From Candidatus Pseudothioglobus singularis PS1 (GTDB taxonomy: Bacteria; Pseudomonadota; Gammaproteobacteria; PS1; Pseudothioglobaceae), in contig NZ_CP006911.1 in assembly GCF_001281385.1 (NCBI RefSeq), positions 1,178,001 through 1,242,000 of the forward strand: a stretch of DNA of 64,000 nt, in the 5' to 3' direction. The notes below the pieces were generated by a model. The model did no database searches. It had not been told where the DNA came from and saw nothing but the letters and a program-made list of their open reading frames with translations. Positions 1 through 9,254 of this stretch are shown one piece after another. Position 1 is the stretch's first letter, and each line of letters opens with the position of its first letter. A program made the translations under genes and the position numbers.

Positions 1-435
1 CTATTATGGATACCTCTAAAACAAAAACCTGGAATGGGGACCATTTTAAATGCCTTTATTATTGCACTGACCATTGAATTTTCTGTTTTTTACCTGCCCT
101 ATCCTCAAACATATTTTTTACAGGTATTTCAGGTTGTAATAGGTGTTTTGATCATTGGCCTAGGTAGCGGATTTTATCTAATCTGTAACTTGGGAGCTGG
201 GCCAAGAGATGGCTTGATGATTGGACTTCAAAAAGCAACCAATATGCGAATATACTCAATTCGAACAATAATTGAGATTAGTGTAGTTGTTATTGGATCC
301 ATTTGTCTTCTCAATAATATTGATAAGCTTCTAGGGGAGGTCGTTGGCCTTGGAACCATGATATTTGCGTTAGGAATTGGACCCTCTGTTGCATTGGGCA
401 TATCTCTTGTTGGCAGGCTATCAAAAGAGACCTAG
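1..435 (+). CDS. YczE/YitT-like integral membrane protein, 5' truncated by window edge
   Basis: The reading frame is open from base 1, so the true start lies upstream; the first ATG at 34 is internal. The visible 144 codons encode about four hydrophobic segments. A loop reading NLGAGPRDGLM resembles the glycine-rich loop of the YczE/YyaS/YitT membrane family. The biochemical role of that family is not settled. The gene ends 3 bp from the convergent kynureninase gene. The family call rests on the loop motif and hydropathy only, and the specific function is unknown. Confidence 0.6.
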   Translation, partial: LLWIPLKQKPGMGTILNAFIIALTIEFSVFYLPYPQTYFLQVFQVVIGVLIIGLGSGFYLICNLGAGPRDGLMIGLQKATNMRIYSIRTIIEISVVVIGSICLLNNIDKLLGEVVGLGTMIFALGIGPSVALGISLVGRLSKET

Positions 436-438
436 TAT

Positions 439-1686
439 CTAAGTTACATAGCTTCTTTTTTTAAATTGACCTGAATCCCATTCTCTAGATTCCATTATAT
501 TTTTCAAACACATGATTGCCTCCCAAATATCCTCAAACCTCATATAAAGAGGTGAGATACCAAATCTTAAAATATTAGGTTCGCGATAATCGCCAATAAC
601 GCCAAGTGATATTAAGGCCTGCATAATTGGGTATGCGTCATCATGCTTAAATGAGATCTGACTACCCCTCTGATCTGGATTTTTTGGTGATAAAAGCTCA
701 AAACCAAACTCGGCGCATTCTTGCTCAATCAAAGCAATAAACGCTTCAGATAATTCAATACTTTTTTCACGAACCATTATCATTGATATTTCTTTAAAGA
801 TTTCAAGACCACTTTCTACTGCTTTATAGGAAAGGATAGGTGGAGTCCCACAAATATATTTTTTAATACCATTTGAAGCATTATATTTATCCTCGAAACC
901 AAAAGGGTTAGCATGGCCCAACCAGCCAGTTAGAGGCTGTGAAACATGTTCTACAAGATCATGGCTAACATACAAAAATCCAGGTGCACCTGGACCTCCA
1001 TTTAAATGCTTATAGGTGCAGCCAACTGCAAAGTCAACATTGTATTTATGTAAATCCATGGGCATTACGCCTACACTATGGCTTAAATCCCAAACAACCA
1101 AGGCACCTTTCTTGTGAGCATGCTCTGTAATTTTTTTCATATCACTGATTCGTCCAGTTTTATAATTGATATGTGAAAGCATCACTACAGCAGTAGAAGA
1201 GTCAATATATTTCTCAACATCAATTTCGCCCTCTTCGATTAAGCAGCTTTCAAAATTATTGCCAAACATTTCGTTTACACCTTCCAGGATATAAAGATCA
1301 GATGGAAAATTGGAAGCCTCACTCACGATTACTTTTCGGCTTTTGTTTAAAATTAACGCAGATGATAAAACCTTAAATAAGTTCACTGAGGTACTATCAA
1401 CAACAATAACTTCACCAGGGTTAGCGCCCAGTAGTGGAGCAATTTTATCTCCAAGAGTTAGAGGCATATTGATCCAATTTGCATTATTCCAACTTCTTAT
1501 TAACTCTTCACCCCACTCCTTATAAATTGTTTTTTCTAAGTTTTTAATGGTTCTTTTAGGCAATAACCCTAATGAGTTTCCATCAAAATAAATGATATTT
1601 TTTGGTAAATGAAACTCCTCTCTATATTTTGCTAATGGGTCAATATTATCAAGATTCTGAAAATAATCTAAGTTAAGTTTATTCAT
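439..1686 (-). CDS. kynU: Kynureninase
   Basis: PLP enzyme of aminotransferase fold type I that cleaves L-kynurenine to anthranilate and L-alanine (EC 3.7.1.3). The 415-residue length is typical. Family motifs are present: FDGNSLG near residue 35, the PLP-contacting VVWDLSHS (D200, H203), and the Schiff-base lysine K226 in GCTYKHLNGGPGAPG. A conserved GWLGH segment follows. No other kynurenine-pathway gene (tryptophan dioxygenase, formamidase) lies nearby, so the pathway context is unresolved. The gene stands alone, convergent with the membrane gene on its 3' side and divergent from moaE. The protein looks intact and the function call is firm. Confidence 0.93.
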   Translation of the reverse strand: MNKLNLDYFQNLDNIDPLAKYREEFHLPKNIIYFDGNSLGLLPKRTIKNLEKTIYKEWGEELIRSWNNANWINMPLTLGDKIAPLLGANPGEVIVVDSTSVNLFKVLSSALILNKSRKVIVSEASNFPSDLYILEGVNEMFGNNFESCLIEEGEIDVEKYIDSSTAVVMLSHINYKTGRISDMKKITEHAHKKGALVVWDLSHSVGVMPMDLHKYNVDFAVGCTYKHLNGGPGAPGFLYVSHDLVEHVSQPLTGWLGHANPFGFEDKYNASNGIKKYICGTPPILSYKAVESGLEIFKEISMIMVREKSIELSEAFIALIEQECAEFGFELLSPKNPDQRGSQISFKHDDAYPIMQALISLGVIGDYREPNILRFGISPLYMRFEDIWEAIMCLKNIMESREWDSGQFKKRSYVT

Positions 1687-1780
1687 CGATTCAAAAGTGT
1701 TAAAAACATCATAAAATTATAATCCAAATAAAAAAATCAAAGGGTCATTCACTTCTTTATAAAAACGATAAAATCAACTC

Positions 1781-2239
1781 ATGGATAAAATTATTGTTCA
1801 ATCTGAGGACTTTGATTTAACGACTGAAGTTGCTCTGGCTAAAGCGAGTAACTCTAACATTGGGGCAATTGTTAGCTTTGTAGGAACTGTCAGAGATCTT
1901 GAGTCAAAAAATCTAAACACAATGACTCTGGAGCATTATCCAGGGATGACTGAAAAATCACTCAAGTCAATCGCTGATAAAGCAAAGAATAAATGGGAGC
2001 TCCAAAGCGTAACCATTATTCATCGAATTGGAAAACTTGATGTAAATGATCAAATTGTACTTGTGATTACTGCCAGTCGGCATCGTCAAGAAGCCTTTGA
2101 CTCATGTAATTTTATTATGGACTTTTTAAAAACTGATGCCCCATTCTGGAAAAAAGAATCGACTTCAAAATCCGAGAACTGGGTGAAGTCAAGATTGCAG
2201 GATGAAGAGAAGAAAAAGCACTGGAAAAATGAAAATTAA
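1781..2239 (+). CDS. moaE: Molybdopterin synthase catalytic subunit MoaE
   Basis: Large subunit of molybdopterin synthase; it transfers sulfur from thiocarboxylated MoaD to cyclic pyranopterin monophosphate. The 152 residues carry the family signatures: FVGTVRD near residue 36, LEHYPGM, SRHRQEAF, and the active-site lysine segment APFWKKE near residue 124. It overlaps the tail of convergent mobA by 4 bp. It is separated from the rest of the moa operon, which starts at 2903, by mobA on the other strand. Confidence 0.95.
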   Translation: MDKIIVQSEDFDLTTEVALAKASNSNIGAIVSFVGTVRDLESKNLNTMTLEHYPGMTEKSLKSIADKAKNKWELQSVTIIHRIGKLDVNDQIVLVITASRHRQEAFDSCNFIMDFLKTDAPFWKKESTSKSENWVKSRLQDEEKKKHWKNEN

Positions 2240-2808
2240 AAATCTTCAGGACTATTGAGATTAGTCAAGACTTCTAAATGATTTGAAACATCTACTCTGT
2301 TAGTGTTTTGCTGTCGATACCACAATGCCATTTTACGACCACCACTGTCTAAAAATTTATCCAAACTGGTGCTAAGGTTCGATTTCATCAAAGCAAATGT
2401 TGCGTGCATTATCGACCCATCGTGTGCCACGCAAATATCTGAGTCACTCAAAGACATTGCAGCAATCATATCATCAATTAGCTTTGAATCAATATAAGGA
2501 CTATCACAAGGAAGGACTAGTAAATATTTAGTTTCACAGGACTTTAGCGCCTTAGAAATGCCAGCCAAAGGCCCTTGAAAATCTTTCAAATCATCAATAA
2601 TAACCTCTCCATAAAGAGAATATTGCTCAGTATTCCTATTAGCACTTATAAAGATACGACTAGCTTTATTTTTAACTACTTCATGAACATATGCAATTAA
2701 AGGGGCGCCATCAAGCTCAATAAGGCCTTTATCCTTTCCGCCCATCCTAGATGCTCTTCCGCCAGCTAAGATTACAACTGAAATTTCATTTTTTAATATT
2801 TTTTTCAC
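2236..2808 (-). CDS. mobA: Molybdenum cofactor guanylyltransferase MobA
   Basis: Adds GMP to Mo-molybdopterin to form the guanine dinucleotide cofactor used by DMSO-reductase-family enzymes. The N-terminal nucleotidyltransferase signature is clear: VVILAGGRASRMGGKDKG, followed by LPCDSPYID, the metal-binding region. Length (190 aa) matches the family. Its presence implies that the cell uses MGD-type molybdoenzymes, although none is encoded in this window. It is convergent with moaE and divergent from moeA. Confidence 0.93.
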   Translation of the reverse strand: MKKILKNEISVVILAGGRASRMGGKDKGLIELDGAPLIAYVHEVVKNKASRIFISANRNTEQYSLYGEVIIDDLKDFQGPLAGISKALKSCETKYLLVLPCDSPYIDSKLIDDMIAAMSLSDSDICVAHDGSIMHATFALMKSNLSTSLDKFLDSGGRKMALWYRQQNTNRVDVSNHLEVLTNLNSPEDF

Positions 2809-2902
2809 TTATTAACTGTTCTTTTTTCAAGTTATTTGTAATTAGAAAAATGACTTGCAATTGTATAATACACTCAATAAATAATTATAACGATTCAACG
2901 GT

Positions 2903-4165
2903 ATGAAGAATAAGGCGATCCCACCTGGCTCTGTAATGTTTAGTGATTCACTGATGAGTGCTGATGATGCTTTATCATTTCTGATTGACTCATCTATTCC
3001 TTCAAGCCAAACTGAAGCGGTTTCATTGGATGATTCTGTTGGAAGGATTTTAGCCAAAGATATTCACTCAACAATCAATGTGCCAGGCTTTGATAATAGT
3101 GCGATGGATGGTTATACGATTGCGCTAGATGACGATCATGTATCCAAAAAAAACCTTACTTTTAATGTAGTAGACAGGATAACTGCTGGATCAACTGGTA
3201 ACAAACTTGAAACAGGCTACGCTGCCAGAATATTTACAGGTGCCCCTATTCCTGAGGGTGCGAATACTGTTATTATGCAGGAGGAATGTCAGCCTTCAGA
3301 TGATGGGTCTCAAATTCTTGTAAAGAGATCAATTCAATTGGATGAAAATATTCGTCCAACTGGTAATGATATTCGTCAAGATGATGTGATTTTAATCTCC
3401 GGAAAAAAGATAGAACCCCAAGATGTTTCTCTTGCTGCATCTGTTGGTGTTGCTGAGATAATCGTTTTTAAAAAAATTAAAGTGGGTGTTTTCTTTACAG
3501 GAGATGAACTAGTTGAGCCTGGAAAACCCTTGTTACCAGGAAAAATTTACAACTCAAACCGCTATGCGCTTGTTGCATTACTTAATAGAATAGGTTGTGA
3601 TGTTTTGAATCTAGGTAATATAGAAGACAAACTAGATTCGACTTGTGATGCCCTTGAATCACTTTCGAGTCAGTGTGATTTAATTATGACTACTGGCGGG
3701 GTTTCAGTAGGAGAGGAGGACCATGTTAAACCAGCTGTTGAAAAACTTGGTGAGCTTAACCTATGGAAAATTAGAATGAAGCCTGGCAAACCACTTGCAT
3801 ATGGCAAAGTAAAGCAAATACCATTTATTGGCCTTCCAGGTAACCCTGTATCAAGTTTTGTCACATTTTGTATTTTTGCGTTACCGTTTATAAAGAAAAT
3901 GCAGGGAAACAATCAATTCGCATCTAAAAAATATAAAGTCAAGACAAATTTTAATTGCAATCGAGCTAAACCAAGGCGCGAATATGCTCGAGTTCGTATT
4001 GACTATTCTCATGAAACGCCTTCAGCAAATCTATATCCTAAACAAGGCTCAGATGTAATGAGTTCAGTGGTCTGGGCTGATGGAATTATTGAGATACCTG
4101 AAAATACTACTTTTGATAGTGGTACCATTCTCGATTATTATCCATTAAGTGAATTAATTCAATGA
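2903..4165 (+). CDS. moeA: Molybdopterin molybdenumtransferase MoeA
   Basis: Inserts molybdate into adenylated molybdopterin (EC 2.10.1.1). The 420-residue protein has the MoeA order: N-terminal domain with [11 protein letters not shown] near residue 68, central MoCF-fold domain with [12 protein letters not shown] near 265, and [10 protein letters not shown] plus the GLPGNPVS loop near 310. The start at 2903 gives a 12-residue leader before an alternative ATG at 2936; neither has a strong Shine-Dalgarno. It is the first gene of the operon moeA-moaC-moaA-moaD-mog and overlaps moaC by 4 bp. Confidence 0.94.
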   Translation: MKNKAIPPGSVMFSDSLMSADDALSFLIDSSIPSSQTEAVSLDDSVGRILAKDIHSTINVPGFDNSAMDGYTIALDDDHVSKKNLTFNVVDRITAGSTGNKLETGYAARIFTGAPIPEGANTVIMQEECQPSDDGSQILVKRSIQLDENIRPTGNDIRQDDVILISGKKIEPQDVSLAASVGVAEIIVFKKIKVGVFFTGDELVEPGKPLLPGKIYNSNRYALVALLNRIGCDVLNLGNIEDKLDSTCDALESLSSQCDLIMTTGGVSVGEEDHVKPAVEKLGELNLWKIRMKPGKPLAYGKVKQIPFIGLPGNPVSSFVTFCIFALPFIKKMQGNNQFASKKYKVKTNFNCNRAKPRREYARVRIDYSHETPSANLYPKQGSDVMSSVVWADGIIEIPENTTFDSGTILDYYPLSELIQ

Positions 4166-4635
4166 GTAAGCTAACCCACATTAATGAAAATGGTGATGCA
4201 GAAATGGTTGATGTTTCAGAAAAAGATATTACTGCGCGCGAAGCGAAAGCAAGCTCTAGAATTTTGATGAAGCCCGAAACACTTGAATTGATTATTTCAG
4301 GTTCTCATAAAAAAGGAGATGTTTTATCTGTTGCTAAAATAGCTGGAATTCAAGCCGCAAAAAAATGTTCCGAACTGATCCCGCTTTGCCATCCATTAAT
4401 GCTCTCTAAAGTGAGTGTTGAACTCAAACCAAATATTGAAGATAGTTCTGTTGATATTATTGCTATAGCAAAACTTAATGGCAAAACAGGTGTTGAAATG
4501 GAAGCCTTGACTGCAGCAAGTATAGCCGCTCTGACGGTCTATGACATGTGTAAAGCAGTTGATCGGTTTATGACAATTGATCATGTCCAACTTCTTGAAA
4601 AGAAGGGTGGAAAATCAGGTCATTGGACTCTTTAG
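4162..4635 (+). CDS. moaC: Cyclic pyranopterin monophosphate synthase MoaC
   Basis: Acts with MoaA to convert GTP-derived 3',8-cyclo-GTP to cyclic pyranopterin monophosphate. The 157-residue protein shows family hallmarks: [12 protein letters not shown], the [13 protein letters not shown] segment with the conserved cysteine and histidine, [13 protein letters not shown], and VYDMCKAVD. Start and stop overlap (ATGA) with moeA, consistent with translational coupling. Confidence 0.96.
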   Translation: MSKLTHINENGDAEMVDVSEKDITAREAKASSRILMKPETLELIISGSHKKGDVLSVAKIAGIQAAKKCSELIPLCHPLMLSKVSVELKPNIEDSSVDIIAIAKLNGKTGVEMEALTAASIAALTVYDMCKAVDRFMTIDHVQLLEKKGGKSGHWTL

Positions 4636-4637
4636 TT

Positions 4638-5633
4638 ATGAATCAGATTATTGATCCATTTAATAGGCGTATTACTTATCTAAGGGTCTCTGTAACAGAT
4701 CACTGTAATTATCGATGTCACTATTGTAGAGACGAAGATCATCAAACGCATACAAAAAAATCTCAGGTTCTTACTTTCGAAGAGATAGCAAAAATTGTTC
4801 GCTTGTTTGCTGAATTAGGCGTAACCAAAGTTAGGCTGACTGGTGGAGAGCCACTTCTTCGAAAAGACATTCTTGATTTAACAAAGATGCTGGGAGAAAT
4901 ACCTGGCCTCACTGACATTCCGTTATCAACTAATGCTCACCTCTTGCCTGGATTGGCATCAAAACTTAAAAATAATGGCATCAATAGGGCTAATATTTCA
5001 ATTGACTCTCTTGATCCAGTTCGTTTTAAAGAGATTACAAGAGATGGCGATTTAGACAGAGTGATCAAAGGTATAGATGCTGCAATTTCTGTTGGCATTA
5101 AACCCATAAAGTTAAACATGGTTGTGATGAAAGGTATCAATGATGATGAAATTGAATCAATGACTGAATTTGCAATTAATCGAGGCTTAGATCTAAGATT
5201 TATTGAAACAATGCCTATTGGACTTGCCGGTATTGAAGCTGTAGACAGACATTACAGCGAAAGAGATATACTTTCCAGAGTGAGGGCTAGTTATGGTGAT
5301 AAATTATTACCTATCCAGTCAAAACAAACTGATGGTCCTGCAAAGGCATTTAAGATTGAGGGAACACAGACCAGTATTGGAACTATTTCAGCTGTTTCTA
5401 ATAATTTTTGTAGTAGCTGCAACCGTGTAAGGTTAACTGCTAAAGGGGAATTGATTTTATGCCTTGGTCAAAAAGACTCGGTCTCTTTAAGAGATGCACT
5501 AAGATCGGGAATGAGTGACTCAAAAATGAAACAGTTAATTCTTGATGCTATTACCAAAAAACCAGAAAAACATTTTTTTGATTCTGTAATTGATAATATT
5601 AGTAGTCGACAAATGGTGGAGATGGGTGGATGA
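4638..5633 (+). CDS. moaA: GTP 3',8-cyclase MoaA (radical SAM)
   Basis: Radical SAM enzyme that starts molybdenum cofactor synthesis from GTP. The N-terminal cluster motif CNYRCHYC supplies C23, C27 and C30. The C-terminal cluster region FCSSCNRVRLTAKG plus a later cysteine (LILCLG) supplies the second 4Fe-4S site. I chose the ATG at 4638, 3 bp after moaC, because it gives the usual short leader before the ITYLRVSVTD strand. A TTG at 4623 would add five residues and overlap moaC. It overlaps moaD by 4 bp. Confidence 0.95.
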   Translation: MNQIIDPFNRRITYLRVSVTDHCNYRCHYCRDEDHQTHTKKSQVLTFEEIAKIVRLFAELGVTKVRLTGGEPLLRKDILDLTKMLGEIPGLTDIPLSTNAHLLPGLASKLKNNGINRANISIDSLDPVRFKEITRDGDLDRVIKGIDAAISVGIKPIKLNMVVMKGINDDEIESMTEFAINRGLDLRFIETMPIGLAGIEAVDRHYSERDILSRVRASYGDKLLPIQSKQTDGPAKAFKIEGTQTSIGTISAVSNNFCSSCNRVRLTAKGELILCLGQKDSVSLRDALRSGMSDSKMKQLILDAITKKPEKHFFDSVIDNISSRQMVEMGG

Positions 5634-5866
5634 AGATTCTTTACTTTGCCTCTCTTAAAGAAAATTTAAAAACATCTGAAGATGATATTCGTTTTGACTC
5701 TCCAGTAACTATCCTATTAATTAAAAAAGAATTAATAGATAGGTATGGAGATCAACACTTCCCTAAAAATATTTTATGTTCAGTGAATCATGAAATGGCC
5801 TCTGAAAACACTCTTGTTAAAGAGGAAGATGAAGTGGCTTTCTTTCCGCCTGTTACTGGAGGATAA
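5630..5866 (+). CDS. moaD: Molybdopterin synthase sulfur carrier MoaD
   Basis: Ubiquitin-like small subunit of molybdopterin synthase. The 78-residue protein ends in the required C-terminal Gly-Gly (PPVTGG), which is thiocarboxylated and inserts into MoaE. The EDEVAFFPPV strand before the tail is typical of MoaD. Its start overlaps the moaA stop (ATGA). The MoaE partner is encoded separately at 1781. Confidence 0.93.
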   Translation: MKILYFASLKENLKTSEDDIRFDSPVTILLIKKELIDRYGDQHFPKNILCSVNHEMASENTLVKEEDEVAFFPPVTGG

Positions 5867-5877
5867 ATAAAATAAGT

Positions 5878-6408
5878 ATGCCTACACCAAAAATAAAAAT
5901 TGGCTTTCTAACGATTTCAGATAGAGCTGCTAGAGGAATTTATGAAGACATTAGTGGCCCTTCAATGCAAGAATGGATTTTAAAAGCAGTTCAAAGCCCT
6001 TATGAAATTGTATCTAAAGTAATTGAAGATGAACAGCCTCAGATTGAAAGAACACTTATTGAAATGAGTGACGAACTAGGTTGCAATCTAATTCTAACTA
6101 CTGGTGGAACTGGTCCAACAACTCGTGATGTGACTCCAGAAGCTACCGAGGCTGTATGTGAGAGAATCTTTGATGGATTTGCAGAACAAATGAGAATTGT
6201 ATCACTTCGAACAGTCCCCACTGCAATTCTTTCACGTCAGATAGCTGGAACTAGAGGAAACAGTTTGATCATTAATCTTCCAGGAAAGCCAGTGGCTATC
6301 GCGGTATGTCTTGGTGCTGTTTTTTTGGCTGTTCCTAAATGCCTAGAACTTCTGGATGGCTCGATAATTGAAATCGATAAGTCTTTTGTTTCTCAAATAT
6401 TTGAGTAG
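5878..6408 (+). CDS. mog: Molybdopterin adenylyltransferase Mog (MogA)
   Basis: Adenylates molybdopterin before MoeA inserts molybdate (EC 2.7.7.75). Motifs are LTISDRAARG at the N terminus, the MoCF-fold loop LTTGGTGPTTRDVTPEA near residue 77, and NLPGKPVA near 137. The similarity is to Mog rather than MoaB because of the EQMR, PTAILSRQ and C-terminal LELLDG segments. At 176 residues it is slightly shorter than the E. coli protein. It lies 11 bp after moaD and closes the moco operon. Confidence 0.9.
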   Translation: MPTPKIKIGFLTISDRAARGIYEDISGPSMQEWILKAVQSPYEIVSKVIEDEQPQIERTLIEMSDELGCNLILTTGGTGPTTRDVTPEATEAVCERIFDGFAEQMRIVSLRTVPTAILSRQIAGTRGNSLIINLPGKPVAIAVCLGAVFLAVPKCLELLDGSIIEIDKSFVSQIFE

Positions 6409-6423
6409 TCATTCTAATATCTT

Positions 6424-7110
6424 ATGTCTAATGTAAGAGATTTATCACTTGACCTAATAAGAGGTTTAGCCATCATTATGATGATTGCTTTTCACTTTAT
6501 TTATGATCTAAACTCTTTTGGCTTTACCCAGATCCCCTTATTTACACATTGGCTTGGTATTGCTTGGCGCTGCTTAATTGTCTTTCTGTTCTTAAGTGCA
6601 GTAGGGATTAGTCTAGTTTTAGCGCATAAAGATCATCTAAAATTCAAAAAATTTTTGAAGCGTATATTTTATTTAGGATTGGCAGCCCTTCTAGTTTCTG
6701 CTGGAACTTTTGTAATATTTCCAGATGGATGGGTTTATTTTGGTATTCTTCATTTAATTTGGATTTCATCATTGATAGCAATATTATTTGTTAATCACCC
6801 GAAAACATCCCTATTAATTGCTGTAATAATTCTCATTGCTTCCATATTTGACCAGCCAGATTTAAGCTTTATTTCAAATATATTTGGGCCTTACCTGCCA
6901 ATAGGAAGTGTAGACTACTACCCCCTATTTCCATGGCTATCCTTTGTCTTTATAGGGATTTACCTTGGACATCACCCTTATTATAAGACAGTCTTTTCAA
7001 TGAGATCGCACTGGATTCAAATGATGGGAAGGCATGCTCTAGTAATCTATCTTTCCCATCAGATAATTTTATTTGGTTTAGTGGCTTCAGTGTTCTTCTT
7101 GTTAAACTGA
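6424..7110 (+). CDS. DUF1624-type multi-pass membrane protein
   Basis: A 228-residue protein with about six or seven hydrophobic helices. The N-terminal signature LSLDLIRGLAIIMMIAFHFIYDL is typical of the DUF1624 family, which is distantly related to membrane acyltransferases such as heparan-alpha-glucosaminide N-acetyltransferase. The HQIILFG near the C terminus is also a family feature. It lies 15 bp downstream of mog on the same strand and may be cotranscribed, but no link to molybdenum metabolism is evident. Substrate unknown. Confidence 0.75.
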   Translation: MSNVRDLSLDLIRGLAIIMMIAFHFIYDLNSFGFTQIPLFTHWLGIAWRCLIVFLFLSAVGISLVLAHKDHLKFKKFLKRIFYLGLAALLVSAGTFVIFPDGWVYFGILHLIWISSLIAILFVNHPKTSLLIAVIILIASIFDQPDLSFISNIFGPYLPIGSVDYYPLFPWLSFVFIGIYLGHHPYYKTVFSMRSHWIQMMGRHALVIYLSHQIILFGLVASVFFLLN

Positions 7111-8413
7111 TAAGCCAAGATTTTTTTTCTTTTTAATTTGAATAGACTTGGTCAGCTTTGAAGAGACTGATACTGGCTGTTGATTTGAATAATCTTCATG
7201 ATTTTTTGCTACTAAATCTAAATCATACAAGTAATTTACCATAACGCCCCAAGAATCATCCAAAGCATTCTGATTATCGTTTGCATGAGTATGAATATCA
7301 AAAAGATAAGCGCCATTCCCTAGATGAAAATGAGCAACAGGGTTTAAAGCAGCCCCTTTACTGTTCTTCTCTTGACTTAAGTAATGGTGTGTTAATCTGC
7401 GCAAAATTGCCATTCCTGGCGAAGAATTTCCAGCACATGACTGAATATCTTTGATTATCTGTTCAGGAATTTCATCAGCACCCGATAAGTTAACTTTTTC
7501 TACCCATTTTCTAAGTCCTGGAACAGGAGATAAAGTCACAAACTGATTAATTTGGTTAAACTCAAGCTGAATTTCGGAAACCACTTGCTTAATCAAGAAG
7601 CTGCCAAAAGAAACCCCTTTTAAGGCTATTTGGCAGTTTGAAATAGAATAAAAAACAGCAGTATTTGCATTTAATGGGTCGATAGGCTTTACAGAAGTAT
7701 CAAGAATTGGCATTATTGAATTAGGCACTTCGTTCATAAGTGCTACTTCAATAAAAATTAGTGGCTCATTCGGCAGGGCAGGATGAAAAAAGCATACAAT
7801 CTTCTATCTGAGGCGGCCACTCTATTTTGAAGATCTTCCCAATCAGAAATATCATGAACAGCCTCATACTCCATTATCTTTTCAAGAACCTGTGCACTTG
7901 TAGACCAATCAATTCGCTCTAATCTCAGAAAACCACGATTAAACCATGACTTGAATAAGTGAACAAAATCAAAGTCAAGAGACCTTAACTCAGGCAACTC
8001 CTTAATGAATGTTAATAGGGAACCCCTCATCTTTAATAAAGCTGGAGTTCCGTTTGGTATCTGGTTAAGCCTTCTAAGAAGATTTGACTCTTTGGCTCTA
8101 TTATCCTATGTAAGTCTCTCAGTTGACGGTCATCATCAATATCAAGATCACTAATTGCTGATTTAAGTTGGTCACGATCAACACTAAACTCTTTTAATAG
8201 TTTAAGAAAAAAAACTTTCTTTTGTTCATCTGAAAGTTTTTCAAAATCCTCCAATACTAATTTTGCTAAGGAAAATAGAGTTGACTCGCCTCTCCTACTT
8301 ATCAGTTGATGACAAAGATCAATAATGCCCTCAGGACTTGGTTGATTTTGGCTTACTCGACCTATTCCAATTCGCTGAATAATTGAATTTAAAAAATTCT
8401 GATGTTGTTTCAT
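7102..8413 (-). pseudogene. Malonyl-CoA decarboxylase, disrupted by two single-base frameshifts
   Basis: Three consecutive frames together encode one malonyl-CoA decarboxylase (malonyl-CoA to acetyl-CoA plus CO2). The N-terminal helical part (8413-8033) contains DLHRIIEPK. The middle part (8030-7758) contains HLFKSWFNRGFL and EAVHDISDW. The catalytic part (7737-7102) contains KGVSFGSFLIKQVV, LSPVPGL and NPVAHFHLGNGA with the conserved histidine. Frame is lost near 8064-8068, where one more A would restore GLNQIPNGT. It is lost again in a six-T run (plus-strand A run 7786-7791), where one more T would restore FFHPALPNEPL. Repaired length is about 437 aa, normal for the family. The start at 8413 is chosen for its AGGAG. 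It is the last gene of the cbb operon. Either true decay, slippage, or sequencing error. Confidence 0.85.
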
Positions 8414-8457
8414 CTTGCTCCTGAAATTGAGCAACTATTGTAGATTAATTATTGTAA

Positions 8458-8991
8458 TTATTCAATAGCACTAAAACGAAAGACATTGACTGCAATATAA
8501 TCATTATAAGCAGCCCCTGACTGAAGCCAATTCCTAGCCTTGACTGAAGATATTTTTGAGTTCAGCTTATCTTCAAGTTGAAGGAATAAGCCATATTTAA
8601 AAATATAATCTTCATCTGTTAACATGCACAATTCGCCATCAGAAACAATAAGGCTTTTCTCTGGCATATCTCCTGGCTGAGCAGTAAATGAAGTCTCACC
8701 ATTTTCATTCATCAAGTCTGATAATTTTGTTTCAAAATATTCTTTACTGAGTGGGCTATGTGTATAGTAATTTGTAAACAAATCTTCAGACTCAATCTCT
8801 AAGTAACCTCTCAAATCCTCAATAGAGGAAAACCTTTCATCTTCTATCCAAAAGATCACAAAGGCACCATTTGAGACCCCAAGACCTAACTCTTTATCCT
8901 GAATCATTACAAGGGCGGAGCCATTAAGGATCGACTTCAAGAGATTTTGATCTAACGTTTTTATTTTGTTTTTAAAGTCACTTAGGTTCAT
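8458..8991 (-). CDS. Unrecognised protein in the cbb operon (177 aa)
   Basis: I do not recognise this family. The protein is soluble and acidic, with no signal peptide, no membrane helix and no nucleotide-binding motif. It alternates predicted helix and strand; a strand-rich stretch GLGVSNGAFVIFWIEDERF sits near residue 55, and the C-terminal half has LEDKLNSKISSVKARNWL. It begins 5 bp after the preceding 85-aa gene and is followed 44 bp later by malonyl-CoA decarboxylase, so it is very probably cotranscribed with cbbLSQO. Position suggests a role tied to CO2 fixation, which is inference only. Confidence 0.7.
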   Translation of the reverse strand: MNLSDFKNKIKTLDQNLLKSILNGSALVMIQDKELGLGVSNGAFVIFWIEDERFSSIEDLRGYLEIESEDLFTNYYTHSPLSKEYFETKLSDLMNENGETSFTAQPGDMPEKSLIVSDGELCMLTDEDYIFKYGLFLQLEDKLNSKISSVKARNWLQSGAAYNDYIAVNVFRFSAIE

Positions 8992-8996
8992 ATTAT

Positions 8997-9254
8997 TTAA
9001 CGTGATTGATATAACATAGACTTAAGGGTTTGAAAGTTAGTAGCAATTTTTCTTAGCGAATCTTCACCATCATCATTACTAACACTCCCCTCTTCAATTT
9101 CCTTGACTTTATCAACATACATTTTCTTCAGTGTATTTGTTGTTGCCAAAATTTCGTATACAGTTGGGGCTGCCTTATCCTTCCAATTTTCAGGCAAAAG
9201 AAAAGGATAACTTGGATCAAAATCTATTAATTTATCATCTTTTTGAATTACCAT
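8997..9254 (-). CDS. Unrecognised small protein immediately after cbbO (85 aa)
   Basis: Short acidic protein with no recognised domain. The N-terminal half is proline- and aromatic-rich (IDFDPSYPFLLPENWKD), followed by a helical, charged segment likely to form a coiled coil or helical hairpin. The ATG at 9254 overlaps the cbbO stop (TGATG), a typical coupling arrangement; a GTG one codon earlier is possible. The tight overlap suggests the product is needed together with CbbO, but this is inference from position. Confidence 0.65.
   Translation of the reverse strand: MVIQKDDKLIDFDPSYPFLLPENWKDKAAPTVYEILATTNTLKKMYVDKVKEIEEGSVSNDDGEDSLRKIATNFQTLKSMLYQSR

Noticed and set aside
439-1686. Kynureninase as part of a tryptophan-to-NAD or tryptophan degradation cluster
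   Set aside because: No dioxygenase, formamidase or quinolinate gene is nearby; the gene is solitary.
7758-8030. A separate small hypothetical gene of 90 codons
   Set aside because: Its sequence is the middle part of malonyl-CoA decarboxylase; it is a frameshift fragment, not an independent gene.
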